A stretch of 43,373 nt of DNA from Phaeoceros laevis (taxonomy: Eukaryota; Anthocerotophyta; Anthocerotopsida; Notothyladales). Of the stretch, positions 1-11,837 are shown piece after piece. Numbering within the stretch: the first letter of the stretch is position 1; each line of letters opens with the position of its first letter. The notes under the pieces are model-generated. The model made no database searches and was not told the origin of the DNA. It saw only the letters and a program-made list of their open reading frames with translations. A program made the position numbers and the translations under genes. The stretch spans positions 167,601-210,973 of the forward strand of contig JBNGIQ010009029.1 of NCBI GenBank assembly GCA_049999765.1, written 5' to 3'.

Positions 1-816
1 CAGCATCAGCACCCAGTCTGTTACCAAGAATAGCTTCATCAAGGCCAAATAACTCTATCTGCTGATGAGTTATTCGACTAGTTTCATGACTACTCTCCTT
101 GCAGCTTTCTGGTAGCGATACTCCTGATTGCAGCTGCAGCAGCATGTATTTCAACTTCAAAGCATGGAAGGACTACTTCATCAAGCTGAAGACCAAGTAA
201 GAGCACTTCATGAGGAGATTCATCAGCATGTTGCTAGCTTTCAGGTAATCCTGCTACCACATGCATTGTTTCCTGTTTTCTGATATGCGTGGGGATTCAT
301 AAATGCTGTTTGTATAGCTGCTTGGCACATGAAGCCCATCAACTGTACTGCGCTCGTTGCGAAACCGTGATGCAGGGGTTGGAGAGACAAGCTGATATTA
401 TGTCTCGATCACTAGCTCAGCAGTCAGCATTGCTGGATGACTACCAGAAAGAGAAGCAGCAATCGATCAGCATTGCTGGATGTCTACCAGAAAGAGAAGC
501 AGCGATCAATCAGCAGCGATCTCCTCACACCCACTAGGATTTCACTGCCACTGCTGGAAGAGTCCAAGTAAAAGTTCCCTACCTTCTAGCATCATGCAAC
601 CTTCTAGCACCGTGCGACCTTCACGGTCCACAATGTTTTAGAGCATGTAGCGAGGAAAAATCGGTGGACTCGAGTGTTTGAAGACTTGGTTCAGGTGTCC
701 AGCAACCGTTAGCTATGCTGCTATCGTGATTCCTTGCTCGTTGGTATTAATTGTGTAAGACTTAGAGGAGCGCGAAATCACAGCATCAGTCTTTCCACCT
801 GGCATAGCACAAGAAC
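1..816. other. Left-edge region, no supported gene; 43-bp tandem duplication
   Basis: No gene can be supported here. A plus-strand stretch at about 134-244 reads as a glutamine- and histidine-rich helix and meets a possible GT donor at 245. The stretch from 318 after a TAG acceptor reads as a coiled-coil-like segment with a CxxC pair, but the two do not join in one frame through these sites. Positions 426-468 and 469-511 are an imperfect 43-bp direct duplication. The region may hold the end of a gene lying to the left, plus the 3' flank of the polyamine oxidase gene. Confidence 0.3.
426..511 (+). repeat. 43-bp tandem duplication
   Basis: Two adjacent copies share AGCATTGCTGGATG, then CTACCAGAAAGAGAAGCAGC, and differ at a few bases. 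The period of 43 is not a multiple of three, so if coding the duplication shifts frame. Confidence 0.75.
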
Positions 817-3325
817 TCACAGTCGTGAAATTTGCAAAGGCAATGGATCCTTTGCAACGTCTTCAGCCATGACTGGTTGAAAGAGCTCGAGTTCCCTATA
901 ACGCTCCGCAAACCGCTTTCTGCAGTCTTCAGCAGCCATTACGCCCGTCGAAAATGCGCCATGCACTGTTCCGGGAAATGATCGACTGGTTGCTTCTCCA
1001 GCAAAGAAGAGGTTCTCTAGAGGTGCACGAAGTCTGTCGTATAAATCATGCGGCTTTCCAACTGCATCGAAACTGTAACAGCCCAGTGAACTCAAATCCG
1101 AACCCCAGTGCGACACAAGATACCGAACCTGCAGTGCAGGACCACCCGTCAGTGTCTCCCAGGTCAGATGAGACGTCGGTTCATGCAACATGCCCACCAC
1201 TAATTGAAGCAGTGAATTCAACTTACAGGTTCACTGGCATCGGGTAGTATGTTCTTCAATTGCAATACTGCAAAACTCGCTGCAGCTTCATCTGAAAGCT
1301 TCTCGATGTCATTTGCCAAACGCCCTGCTGGCATGTATACTAGGACAGGATGCCCTGTTGCTTTATGCAAGTTTAGGAAATAGCTGCACCCATATGAAGT
1401 AGGAGCAACCACCCCCAGAAACTCTACATTTGGCCAGCATACGGAGGGGAAAAACAGAGCAATTTTGTTCTCATTCCCAACTCCCAAATCGTCAACAGCA
1501 GCCTCTTTCCAATCAGGTAGCTGCGGTTCAAACTTGATGACTCGAGCTTTGAGCACACCCAGGGGAACTGCAACTACTGCGGCATCAGCATCAAATACCC
1601 TGCCATCCTCTGTGATAGCCCGAACACCATGATGCCTGTAGATTATCTTTGCCACTCTGCTCAGAGACAACAAGGAAGTCAACTATGGCAGCCCTTTGAG
1701 AACGACAACTTACACCATGTGCACGGCCAGCCCCCACCGAAAGTACCTGTGATTCAATCGTATGTCAATCCCTTCCGACAAAGCCGCTATTACAGGTGAG
1801 TAGCCCCTCACCATGAGACCATGTCCTCCCTCAAGCAACTCTTCCTAAACAGACAACATATCAAACCGGTAAGCAAACAGCAAAGCACAGGGAACCTGAC
1901 ATGATAGTTTCAACTCGAGCTGGAAGAAAAGAGTTCGCTAGCTACATGTGCCTTGATCTCAAAAACAACTCTTCGCCAGGAAAGCTAGCCTGTTACCTCA
2001 TCCCAGCTTTGGACAGAGATCCTGTCAGCATCAGCGGCAAACCAGCCCTCCATTCTACATAAATACCATTGCATGACCTTGAATGCGAGGCCCTCCTGCC
2101 TGCATTCTAAGAAACAATCATCAGCTACTGGCAGCCCAAAGACATGGGATAAAATCGTTCCACACAAAGGATTGAACCCGCTCTCCTTTACACACGTTAA
2201 ATACCCACCTCAAATCTGGCCGCTTTTTCAACACCAAGTCAAACGCATCCATAATTGACATGTCTTGAGGGAATTCATGTCGTAATCTTTTCGTCTATAA
2301 AACAAAACAAGATAAGCAGATTGTAAGCTTTCCTTTGAAGTGCCAGTTGCTTCTCAACAATGCTCTTTAAGCATTGTAAGGACAACCTTCAAGATGATGG
2401 GCCTCAATTTGGCCTTTGAACTCATATGAGAAGATTCTCTTTGCACTAGGTACCTCTTCCAACAGAGACTCAAAGGCGACCCCAACTTGAGTCACGAGCT
2501 TTTGTGGAACTTGACGGCCCTCCATGTCAAAGAGTGCATAGCTGCACCACAACCCACCAAACGTGCCTAGATTTCTTCAGAAAGCTGGAATCCATTCATC
2601 CACTGAGGGGATGGAAGCAGAAAATGTCCCTAGGGTTATTGAAAACGCAACCGGGTCTTAGTCTAGACAACGTGCACCAAATTGGGGGCAGCTTAGAAGG
2701 TCAATCCAGACACAAGCGCTGCAGGGAGAGTGCACCTTTCAAGGTCGTGGTCGTAGAGAACCGAGTTGTCTCCGCTTGTCCGGTACATGGGCAACCTCAA
2801 TCTCGCAACTAAGGATGCCAGAGGATTTGCCCTACATACTCCATGAAGCCTGCGGGCGTGCAGAAAATGGTCCGGAATCAGAACCGTGTTCCCCGACAGC
2901 TCCAATTTGAGGATTGCAAAACCTCCTCGGACTCACAAACTCAGGTTGCTTGCGGTTTGCACCCGATGCGACCGACAATGCAGCATTTCTCACCATGACG
3001 CGCCCATGTCCACGGGGAAGCCAAAGGAATAATCTGTATATACACGACCGCCAACGCGATCCCGAGATTCCAGTACTGTAACCTGCAAACACATCGAAAG
3101 CAAGCATTACACCCTTGTTCCGGGATGGGCATGCCGTCCCAGACAGAGCAACCACCTTCAAGCCACTCTCGGCCGGGGCGTCACCTTGAGAGAGGCAGTC
3201 TGTAGCTCGCGAGCTGCTGCCAACCCCGCTATCCCTCCTCCTATGACAAGTATGGATAGAGATGATCCCCTTCCAAGCACTAAAGAACAAGGAGCTGCAG
3301 AATTTGCCATGTTAGAATTTGCCAT
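817..3325 (-). CDS. PAO: Peroxisomal polyamine oxidase (PAO2/3/4 type), 9 exons
   Basis: FAD-dependent amine oxidase, close to the Arabidopsis PAO2/3/4 group that back-converts spermine and spermidine in peroxisomes. Coding exons in transcript order: 3325-3185, 3082-2994, 2849-2736, 2541-2454, 2294-2209, 2099-1997, 1844-1747, 1656-1227, 1128-817. All introns are GT-AG and the joined frame gives 486 residues, normal for the group. The N-terminus has the dinucleotide-binding motif [13 protein letters not shown] followed by [17 protein letters not shown] and [17 protein letters not shown] follow. The flavin-proximal lysine lies in the conserved ENKIAL context. The C-terminal region has FFAGEATS and HGAFSTG, and the protein ends in SRL, a type 1 peroxisomal targeting signal. 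The start at 3325 is the first ATG in frame; it opens with a duplicated MANS(N)MANS, so the second ATG (five codons in) could also serve. No break is seen. Confidence 0.93.
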
Positions 3326-3540
3326 GCTTTGCAGCAGAAATCGTCCCTGCCCGCGAGGGAAGCGAGAGAAGCCACTCCAAATTCAGCAGTTCAGTTTCCC
3401 GGAAAGAAAAAATTGAAGGCACGGCAACGCTCCCGAGGAAGTAAGCAGCCTGACAAACGTGAAGGAGTGGGATGTATCAGGGAGCGGAAACGCACCAGGC
3501 TCCAGGGAGCGGTCCGTGGGCGCCATAAGGCCTGGCTTCC

Positions 3541-3636
3541 TGCCCGCCTTGCCTTGCCTGCTTTTGCCTGCCTGCTTGCCTGCGTGCCTGCTTGCTTGCG
3601 TGCCTGCCTGTTTGCCTGCTCGTCTGCCTTGCCTGC
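3541..3636. repeat. Degenerate TGCC/TGCT microsatellite
   Basis: Repeated TGCC, TGCT and TGCG tetranucleotides with interruptions. It begins about 215 bp upstream of the polyamine oxidase start codon, so it is likely in the promoter or leader of that gene. It creates spurious open frames in several phases. Confidence 0.8.
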
Positions 3637-6600
3637 AGCCCCGGAGCGAGCGCGCTCCTGAGAGGAGCCTTCGGGGGGCCCGCGATTGCAACCCGACCCG
3701 GACCCGTGGTTAACCGGACCCTGATGTGGCGGCGGAGGCGCGGCACATGCGATGATTGAAGAGAGCGTGGAGAGTTTCACGTGCCGGTGGTCGGGTATAG
3801 AGGAGCACTCACATGCTCGCTCTCTGCGATTATAAAACCCCAAGTTCCCAACCCAGCTGATGAGGTCTTTCCTTGCTGCAACACAAATTCTATGACGACG
3901 GAAAGTCTACAGGCGTGTGATCCTCTCCGGCAACCATGTGCCACCACCTTTACACCTAAGTCTTGCCAGTGGAAAATACTTCAGACACCCATGTAGAGAT
4001 GAGAGGCCCCTCCCCTGCATATATAGGTAGCAGCTCTTCCATTTTCAGACATTTTAATAGTACCGAGAGGTGAAACTTTTTCTATTAAATGATTTAAATC
4101 CGCATCCCGCACTTTTTAACAGTCCACCTTCAACTTCTCCCTCGCACATTTTGTAACCCTCTAGATAGGCTAGTTAGCACGGATGGGCGGGCCACACGAA
4201 GTTGTGGGGAGTCGGGTTCTGGTTGGCAAGGGGGACGAGACGAAGGGAAAAAACAAAGGCTGGCAACACGAGGATACAACAAAAAAAATCATGACGCAGC
4301 GTCCAGATTTTGCGATGGGCCAAAGCCGATGATGCAATGGGAGAAGCATAGTATGAAACAATGAAATCCACATTTCTCATGCGTCACCTTCTCAAAGCTG
4401 CGTTATGCACTCACTTGTGTCGGGCGCCGACCAGGCCATGGTTTTCTGTAGACCACTGTAGGTTTTTTCTGTTTCCGATGCTGGAACCCGCTCTTTGTTG
4501 TAGTTGCGGGCACTGTGAGGTGGTCCCAGCGCTTGAGTCTGTATACGCAGGACTCTAGTTAGTTGGATACAGTAGGGCTACCGCCGACATAACTTACCTA
4601 TATTTGATATGACGCTCCCTTTTGGGAATCTGCAACCGCCTCCACTCGAGTTCCTCTATCGAAGAAAGAAGCATTGGAATGAAATCCTCGACTGTTGGCT
4701 ATTGAACCGAACCTCATAAAAAGAAGGGTTGGTGCTGGTGCGCTCGGGAATCGCAGGGTCAGGTCGTCTTTGCTTTCTGTGGCAACTGGCGGGGCCTGGT
4801 GCGACTTTTGAGGTGGCTACAGTGTCTCGCAAAGGGGAATGATTGCTTCCGTTTGGCCCGGCCCCGGCCCATTTCGGGCCTCAGGATACCTCACCGACTC
4901 GACTCTGTTACCTTAGCGGCGAGTAAGTCGTAATCCAGGGATCAGGAATCTCTCCCTTCTTTTAGAGAAGCCCCACCCAAGCACAGTGAAACTTTGCTAC
5001 AGTGCCCTGTTGACTTGCCCCTGTCCTCGCCCAACATTCTTCTCCCCTCTCCTCCCATTGCATTCTTGCGTGTTTTTGGCTTGGTAATTTGTGCATACTC
5101 AAGATGGCCGATCTTTCGATTTCACCATCACCCTGTACTGATTCCATGTCCCTGCCCAACGGCCAGGCTGTCTGCTGTCAGGCAACTGAGGGCCTGTGAG
5201 CATAAGAAACTGCAATCCGCTGCTTATTACCACTCTAGTGTGCCACCTGTCTGGACATGGAAGAGACTCCAGTACCTCCAACGAGACAAATGATAGACCG
5301 GTCAGGCACCTCTGTAGGGGCCGTGGCATAGAAAAGGTATTTGGGCTGCCGCCACACCATAGCTGGCGAGGAGGTGAGCTGGTTAGGCTGGCCTACTGTA
5401 TGTGCTTCCAACAAGGGAAGGACAAAATCAGTGTGTGAGGCGTCCATGATACGCTATCAGCCCTGCGAAGCAGCAGTCCTGGACACGTCGCCTGCTCTTT
5501 CGCATCTGAAAAGACGAGCCTCTGATGAGCCACGCAAGCGGCGTACTAGAAGCGTACAACAAACACACAGCCTTTGTCCGGAGACCAAGCCCTAGCTGAA
5601 CAGGGCCACCATATCCGGCCTTCCTGCTGCATCTTCTCGTCCCAAGAAGCAAAGGCCGAGCTCGAGGAAGCTTTGACCTTTCCCTCATGTAGCTCCACAG
5701 TACTGTTTCCTTCACTCCAGTATTTTTCTGGCCATGCACATGAAAGCTGCAACCTCCAGGGCATCTTAGTCTACTGTAGTCTAAAGCAGACGCTGAAAAG
5801 GAAAAACAAAGAAGAAACAGGCTGCCACCAAGGGAGGGCAAGTCTTGATGGATGAACTTCCTGCGACAACTCATCTCAGCTCAGCAGCCTAGGCCATGGT
5901 GAGGAACAACAATCGGCATAGTGCACTGTACAAGGCACAGGACCAGGGGGACGTGTTGCGACCATAAGCACATGCCTGATAATGTAGCTGGTGGTCGAGT
6001 TTCCTGGCTCAGTGTCCACCGAGAAAGGCATCACTATCACTATACGTCAAAAAATTGTTTCCGCCGCTTGCCACAGTAAGTTAGAACCTTAACTTGAGGC
6101 CGCGATATTTGGATGAGGAGAAAGACCCGAGTGCTGATGACGACGCCCGCGGAGACCTTTGCAGCAGTCTTTCCTTCCCCGCCTTCCGCTCTAGTAGTCT
6201 AGCTGGGCCCGACACCTCCATCGCCTCATTGGACCGCCAGATTCCAGCTCCATCCACACTGGCACCTCGACCGACCAGCCGGCCAGACCAGACAGAGTAA
6301 TGCCTGAGCCCTAAAAGGCTGCCTCGGCTTTGCTCGGGAATCCGTAAGGAAATTTGTTTCGCAATGCCCGACGTTGGGGGCGAACACTTCACAAACTCGG
6401 TGTGAACGTGAACTCTGTGAGCCACTTGAACCCATAAGCACGTTAGTAAAGTTTCTTCTTTTTCTTCTTGAATAAGAACAAACCGATAAAACTTTAAAAT
6501 TCACTGTAATAACTCTGCGGCTTGTGAGCTTGTGAGAAAAATGGTTCCTGCATTTTTGGATGTGGGGTGCCGTGATGGCTCTGTACGCGACAGTTCTTTC

Positions 6601-6650
6601 TGTATGTGATATTTCCAATACAAGTACTACGCGCCAACATGAGGTGATGC

Positions 6651-6662
6651 CCAGCCAGCCAG

Positions 6663-6693
<31 letters not shown>

Positions 6694-6700
6694 TCCTGCC
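6651..6700. repeat. CCTG/CAGC microsatellite
   Basis: CCAGCCAGCC runs into about eight CCTG units ending in CCTTCCTGCC. It is the same tetranucleotide family as the repeat near 3600. No gene is next to it. Confidence 0.85.
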
Positions 6701-7203
6701 AGTCACCCAGCCCCAGGCCCCAGAGAGAGGCAAAAATAAATACAAAAAAAAGGGCCTGCGGAGCCTGGACGACAGATTAATTGTCTGGCAGCTGGGCATC
6801 CAGATCCCACACTTGCATGCTTTCTGCTGCTTGTGCTTGAATGCTTCAGCTGCAGGCGCACATGAGAGCTACTTCCTCCTCAAATGATTTCATGTGCCAG
6901 GCGCTCTTGACACCTGTCACCCCATGCTGCTTCTGTGGGGTTTTTTTAGTTCTCAAGTGGACTCGGAGTCCAGTTCCTTGCCTCCTTGCTTTTCTACCTT
7001 GCTTGCACGGAGTTCAGGCTTGAGCAGCCATGCGTCAACATAATTTACACTATTTAGGAATTAGGTGAGTGAATGGACGATCTTCAATACTTATTACTTA
7101 TGTCACTTTAGTAATATTCCTAAATCCAGCTTGGGTGATCACCGCATTCAATTTAGCTTTCTTTGGTCTTGCCAAAAGTGGACTAGCAGCATATGATGCA
7201 GCT

Positions 7204-8150
7204 CTAGTGGGTGGCTAGCTCACCCCTAAACCTCTGCTCTAATGGAGCTAGCTTATGAATCACACTTCGAACAAGGTAATCACATGATCGTGCTTTTCTG
7301 AAAAAAGAATGGGCTAGTAGTTTACTTGCACTTGGTGTGTTTAGAGGTTCCTTCACAAGACAAGTTGCCAACATCTCTCTAAAGGACGAAGAAAACCTCA
7401 ATCCTACATGAGGATCAAGGGTTGGAGGAGGCTCAACCGCAATGTCAAGCAGCACATCTAAAGGATCCTTTTTAAGTCGAGGAGGGCTCCCTTGAGCAAG
7501 TTCTATGGCAGTTATGCCGAATGACCATATGTTAATTTTATAGTTGTATGGATGCCCTGGTTGCATTACAAGCTCGGGTGCCATCCAACATGCCGTTCCA
7601 ACACACTCTCTAAGTATGGTAGCAACCCTTTCCTCACGACATGCCGCTCCAAAATCGCTGATCTTTACATCTCCAACATGACTAATTAAGATATTTGACC
7701 CTTTGATGTCACAATGGATAATCCCATTATCATGAAGATATTCAATACCCACCAAGACTTGTTTCAATATACTGGCAATAATGATTTCATTAAACCCTGT
7801 CTTAAAGGATGATTCATTATTTGAGTGCAAGAACCTCCATACATGTAAGGCATAATGAACCATAATGTTTTCTTCACCGGAAAAGAAGTATAAGAAGTTA
7901 GCACATTTGGATGATTGAAATGCTCTTGAATTTTTGTTTCATTATGGATTCTAAATAGCTTATTAAGATCTTTGATTTTCTCGGGCACCACAACTTTTAT
8001 TGCTACAATTTCATCATTTGGTACACAAGTTGCTTTATAAACAACTGAAGTTCCTCCATCTCTTATGGGTTCCCCTAGCTCATACTGCAAATCATCCTCC
8101 GGAAATATTCTTTTTGATGGTAATATTGTGGATCCACTACATAGTCAATT
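7204..8150 (-). pseudogene. Frameshifted intronless SPAK/FRAY-like (BLUS1-type) kinase copy
   Basis: A serine/threonine kinase domain of the plant STE20/FRAY (BLUS1-like) group is readable in two frames: about 8132-7798 and then about 7797-7204, so one base has been gained or lost near 7795-7800. Visible motifs: FPEDDLQYELGEP before the glycine loop, VAIK (ATP lysine), HPNVL, HCDIKGSNIL in the catalytic loop, DFG, GTACWMAPEL, and SFFRKARSCDYLVR, the hallmark after the domain in this family. Key places are eroded: the glycine loop reads GEPIRDGGTSVVY, the usual HRD is HCD, and the usual D of DIWSFG is N. There is no upstream ATG in frame before a stop (around 8135), and the long C-terminal region of the family is missing. 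Family members normally have introns, so a processed copy is likely; no poly-A tract was seen. It sits in AT-rich repeat DNA. Confidence 0.8.
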
Positions 8151-10004
8151 TCTCAAGAAGGACATTTGTATCTCCTTAACATACTATTGTGTTGAACGCA
8201 TGTCTACATTCACAACTTTGGGCTGTTTAGCATCAAAACAGTAGGGAATTCCAAGTCTTCTTTGTTTTGTTGAAGTCCATGAATTTCAGTTGTAGACTAT
8301 TGAATTGTATTGCTCAACTATGCAAATTATAATAGATTGAAGTGCATTGCTGTTTGAAAGCCAACTAGTAATACAAAATGGAAACTTGTTCCATTTCTTT
8401 TATGTTCACATTGACCTTCAAATCTTCCGAACTTCATATCTCCTAAAACTTCAACATAACTTCATTTTGTGGTAAATGGTTGACTTAAAGACCATGTTAT
8501 CAAGACTACCATGAGATGGTAAGAAAATCACTCACGGCTAGGTCCAATTCTAAGCTCAATGTCTAATTAATATAGAGATGGTTTTTTCTTCTTAACATTG
8601 TCGTACACTAGCCAGAGTATTCAATCAAGCATTGTACCTTCCTGACAAACATCGCATCATAAAGACCACCCAACTATGGAGCATTGGATATAAAGGATGT
8701 GTGCTTGGGCCTATTTTCTCGCACTATATTAGAGCATTACAATATTATGTGGTATTGTTTGCAACCGTACAACCTCTTAAAAACATAGACACACTATGAA
8801 CTTGTCGACCATCATCACAAAGATCACAGTGATCCGACCATGAAATGTTGGTTTTATGAAGTATATGGATGAATTATGCCTTGGGCCTTTTTCTACATTA
8901 TAAACTTGTTGACCACCATAATATCAGTTTTACAGTTTGAGCTATTCTCTACTACCAAAAAATACTTTGATATATTTATATAAGCTACTTGGCAATCAAC
9001 CTTTTGATCTCTACTTCCTTTAATTTCCTCTCAAAACAAAACTTGTGTGAAGGATAGGTCAACGAATCTCTAAGAAGGTGTACTTTCTAAAGTTAAGAAG
9101 ATCTCAACTATGTTACAGCTATGATATTCCTTGAGGGGAAAAAAAATCAATGCTAAGTTCGGTCTTCAAGTTGCATGTTATAGTGCACTACTTACTTCTT
9201 AATTAGATAACATTCACTTAAACCGGTTTTTACCGAGTGACAACCTGGACTGAAGGTCTCCATCTCATGGGCTTGAACCTATCAGAGAATTGTTTAACAT
9301 CACCTTGTGTTAGATCTTGTTGGTTTTGAAAAGCAGGTCTTTAGCATAAACCCATATACATTGATACTAAAACCATTGTTCTCTCATATTGTAGCAAATC
9401 TATAAACATATAATCCAAATTGTCTCATCTCATATTGAAATTACACTGTATATATATCATATTGATGTTATTCGCTAGTCATAGATATCCACTTTCTCAA
9501 AGCAAAGGTGGATTGCATGTGTCCTCGATGCACATAATTTATCTGATTCTAAATTTGAGCCATGAATAGGAGCCCATTTTTGCAGAAGTGATAAATAAAT
9601 CAAAGCCATTAGAAATCGTGCGTTGAATGCATAAAATCTATGTATGAGTGTGAAAGCCTGATTTCTTTATTTATCATCATTTGTACATCCTTCAAGCTGT
9701 ATCTTTTCAAAGTAGCACGACCAAGGATTATTAGCTTGATAGGTAGAGCCCTTTTTTTTTTGCAACGAGCTTGATGAGCTTTATATCAAATACAATTCAG
9801 AACTTAATGTACAAGCATAAGTAGGATTTGTGAATGAATCTACTAAATAATGATAAACTATAGTTCAAAAGTGAGAAGACTTGAACTTTATCACTTCATA
9901 AGACTTCTTTTATTTTTTTGATTGATTCTAATAGAACATCATAGAAATAAGACCTACAAGTTTCATTATTATTATTATTATTTAAATATTTCGAGTTATT
10001 TATT
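8151..10004. other. AT-rich region without genes
   Basis: No conserved reading frame or RNA gene is recognisable. Composition is clearly more AT-rich than around the intron-bearing genes and like that of the flanking kinase copy and gag ORF, which fits an old transposon-rich block. An ATT microsatellite lies at about 9966-9981. Confidence 0.4.
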
Positions 10005-10281
10005 TTAATAATTTTTTAATTCAAGTGGATATTTATTAATATATAATCTAGTTGAACCTATAAAATACAACATCCATCCTCCTAATATACAAGGATGAAT
10101 TAATCTAGCATGTAAGCTAGCTAGATAAGCTGGTATTTTTTGAGATGCCTTTTTCTCTCTTGCTTTGTAGCATAAGGATGGCATATTAGCCTCCACCCTA
10201 AAGTGGACTAATAAAAATCAATGAATGAAATGTAGGATATTGTTCCTCTAGACACTTGGATAAATGGTACAGGGAGAATGG

Positions 10282-10381
10282 NNNNNNNNNNNNNNNNNNN
10301 NNNNNNNNNNNNNNNNNNNNNNNNNNNNNNNNNNNNNNNNNNNNNNNNNNNNNNNNNNNNNNNNNNNNNNNNNNNNNNNNN
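10282..10381. other. Assembly gap (100 N)
   Basis: Exactly 100 undetermined bases, the usual placeholder for a gap of unknown size. The left flank reads GGATAAATGGTACAGGGAG and the right flank starts GGATAATGGTACATTGAG, so similar sequence is on both sides and the true gap may be small, or the two contig ends may overlap. Confidence 0.95.
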
Positions 10382-10481
10382 GGATAATGGTACATTGAGA
10401 AGAATTGCTACACAAGATGAAGAATTTGTCGCACTAGATTGTTGTGCATGAATGTGCAAAACTTCAGGACATTAGTAATTG

Positions 10482-11828
10482 CTACTCAAATTCAAAATCC
10501 TCTTCTTGTTCTGGGACCTCAAATATGCTTGCCAATCTTAGATCTTGTTTCAAAAAATGTGGTTTACACTCGACATCATGTGTTACAGTATTCATGCGTT
10601 CTATGTACTGTTGCATTTGATTTTCACTTGTGAGATAAGAGAAATCAGGAGTGGCAACACTGTTTTGCCAAAAACTGGGAAAGATGTCTATTATATTGTG
10701 AGTGAGGCTGGACAAAGGGGTTCTTTGTTGCTTACGCTCACGCTTTCTAAAATGCATTTCTCTACGACCAACGACCTTAGGTGTAAAACATTTTCGACTT
10801 TGTTTACAGTGGGATAGAAATGCAAGCCTCATAGCATCATCTAAGGATCTTGGCAGTGAGTAGAGGAGATCATAACTAGCCTCCTTTTTTAGTCCTGAGA
10901 TATACTTTTTTACTTTTTCTTCTTCAGACAAGAGGGGTATTCTCATAGAAAGCTCCCAAAATTTCCAATTATATTTCTTGATGGATTTTGCATGCTTCAA
11001 AGATGCTAACTCATTTCTAGCTTGTTGTGTGTAATTAGGAAGACACTTCTCCATTAAATGGGATTTAAACTCTCGCCAAGAGCTAATAGTTTCTTGTTCA
11101 CCATAATCAGTAGTGCTTTCCCTGTATCGCCATACTGTGAAACCGCGACCTTTGAGTTGCATTGAGGCATATTTTATCCTTTGAGCACCATAGATACCTA
11201 GTGCATCAAGAAACGTCTCCATTCGATCAATCCATACATCAAATAGCTCAGGATCTCTTTCTCCACCGTAGCTAGGGAGCTCAATATTGTCCCAAATATT
11301 GGATTGGAAATCCTTAGCGACTTTGTTCAACAAATTAAAGTACGCATTTGTTTCATCTAGATCTTCTGAATGAATGAGTTCGCCATCCTTATCCAAGTCT
11401 GTTCTCAAATTTTCCAACAAGCCGTCACGGTTAATGTTGTTGTCCTCGATACCTATATGACTGTTGAAGATCTTGCACAAGCTTTTATAGTGAGACCTTC
11501 TCAACGCAATCAAGCAATTCCTAGCACTTTCTACATATTCTGGAGGCATAAAAAAGTCTAATATCAGCTCTGTAAATTGAGCCCACGTGGAAATAGGCTC
11601 TCTTTCTCTTCTCGCAGCAGATACCTTCACATATCGCCACCAAGTGTGAGCATATTCTATCAAATGAAATGAAGCATAAGGGACTCTTTGCCAATCAGGA
11701 GTGAGCTTCACTACAAAGAATTGCTCTAGTTTGCACAACCAGTCTTGCACAATCTTTGGATTTCTCTCGCCATTAAATGTGGGCAAATTGATTTCGATAG
11801 TGTAATGACCCCAACCTTTATACTTCAT
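10482..11828 (-). CDS. Retrotransposon gag-like protein with two tandem gag domains
   Basis: An uninterrupted frame of 448 residues from the first in-frame ATG at 11828. The frame is open a few codons further upstream, so the true start is uncertain. Two copies of a retrotransposon gag (capsid-type) domain are visible. The first starts at LPTFNGERNPKIVQDWL and includes THTWW-like AHTWWRYVK, then ISTWAQFTELILDFFMP and ARNCL. The second starts at LPSYGGERDPELFDVW and repeats the pattern: FTVWRYRES, ISSWREFKSHLMEKCLP, ARNELASLKHAKS. A basic patch (GRREMHFRKRERKQQR) and an acidic C-terminus follow. I see no CCHC zinc knuckle and no protease, reverse transcriptase or integrase next to it; the region downstream on this strand runs into the gap at 10282-10381. 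It could be a gag-only element, a retroelement cut by the gap, or a host-recruited gag gene. Confidence 0.7.
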   Translation of the reverse strand: MKYKGWGHYTIEINLPTFNGERNPKIVQDWLCKLEQFFVVKLTPDWQRVPYASFHLIEYAHTWWRYVKVSAARREREPISTWAQFTELILDFFMPPEYVESARNCLIALRRSHYKSLCKIFNSHIGIEDNNINRDGLLENLRTDLDKDGELIHSEDLDETNAYFNLLNKVAKDFQSNIWDNIELPSYGGERDPELFDVWIDRMETFLDALGIYGAQRIKYASMQLKGRGFTVWRYRESTTDYGEQETISSWREFKSHLMEKCLPNYTQQARNELASLKHAKSIKKYNWKFWELSMRIPLLSEEEKVKKYISGLKKEASYDLLYSLPRSLDDAMRLAFLSHCKQSRKCFTPKVVGRREMHFRKRERKQQRTPLSSLTHNIIDIFPSFWQNSVATPDFSYLTSENQMQQYIERMNTVTHDVECKPHFLKQDLRLASIFEVPEQEEDFEFE

Positions 11829-11837
11829 ATTGCACAA

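Larger units (their letters stand above)
3326..7203. other. Long gene-poor interval with the presumed PAO 5' flank
   Basis: About 3.9 kb without a recognisable protein. Several 60-150 codon open frames exist on both strands but they overlap each other, show no known motif and partly arise from the TGCC-type repeats. The GC-rich part next to 3325 should include the PAO promoter and leader. TATA-like strings occur on the plus strand at about 3831 and 4018, with no plus-strand gene following, so I give them no weight. Confidence 0.4.

Noticed and set aside
289-537. 82-codon plus-strand frame near the left edge
   Set aside because: It begins in a probable intron or spacer, contains the 43-bp duplication, and cannot be joined in frame with the helical stretch before it.
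3383-3843. Several overlapping frames on both strands around 3400-3840
   Set aside because: They are created by the TGCC-type repeat, which is open in many phases, and encode only repetitive Ala/Cys/Leu or Arg/Gln/Ala text.
3831-4025. TATA-like plus-strand boxes near 3831 and 4018
   Set aside because: No plus-strand gene follows for many kilobases.
5428-5874. 148-codon minus-strand frame
   Set aside because: No domain, no ATG context or splice pattern, and competing frames of similar length on the same stretch.
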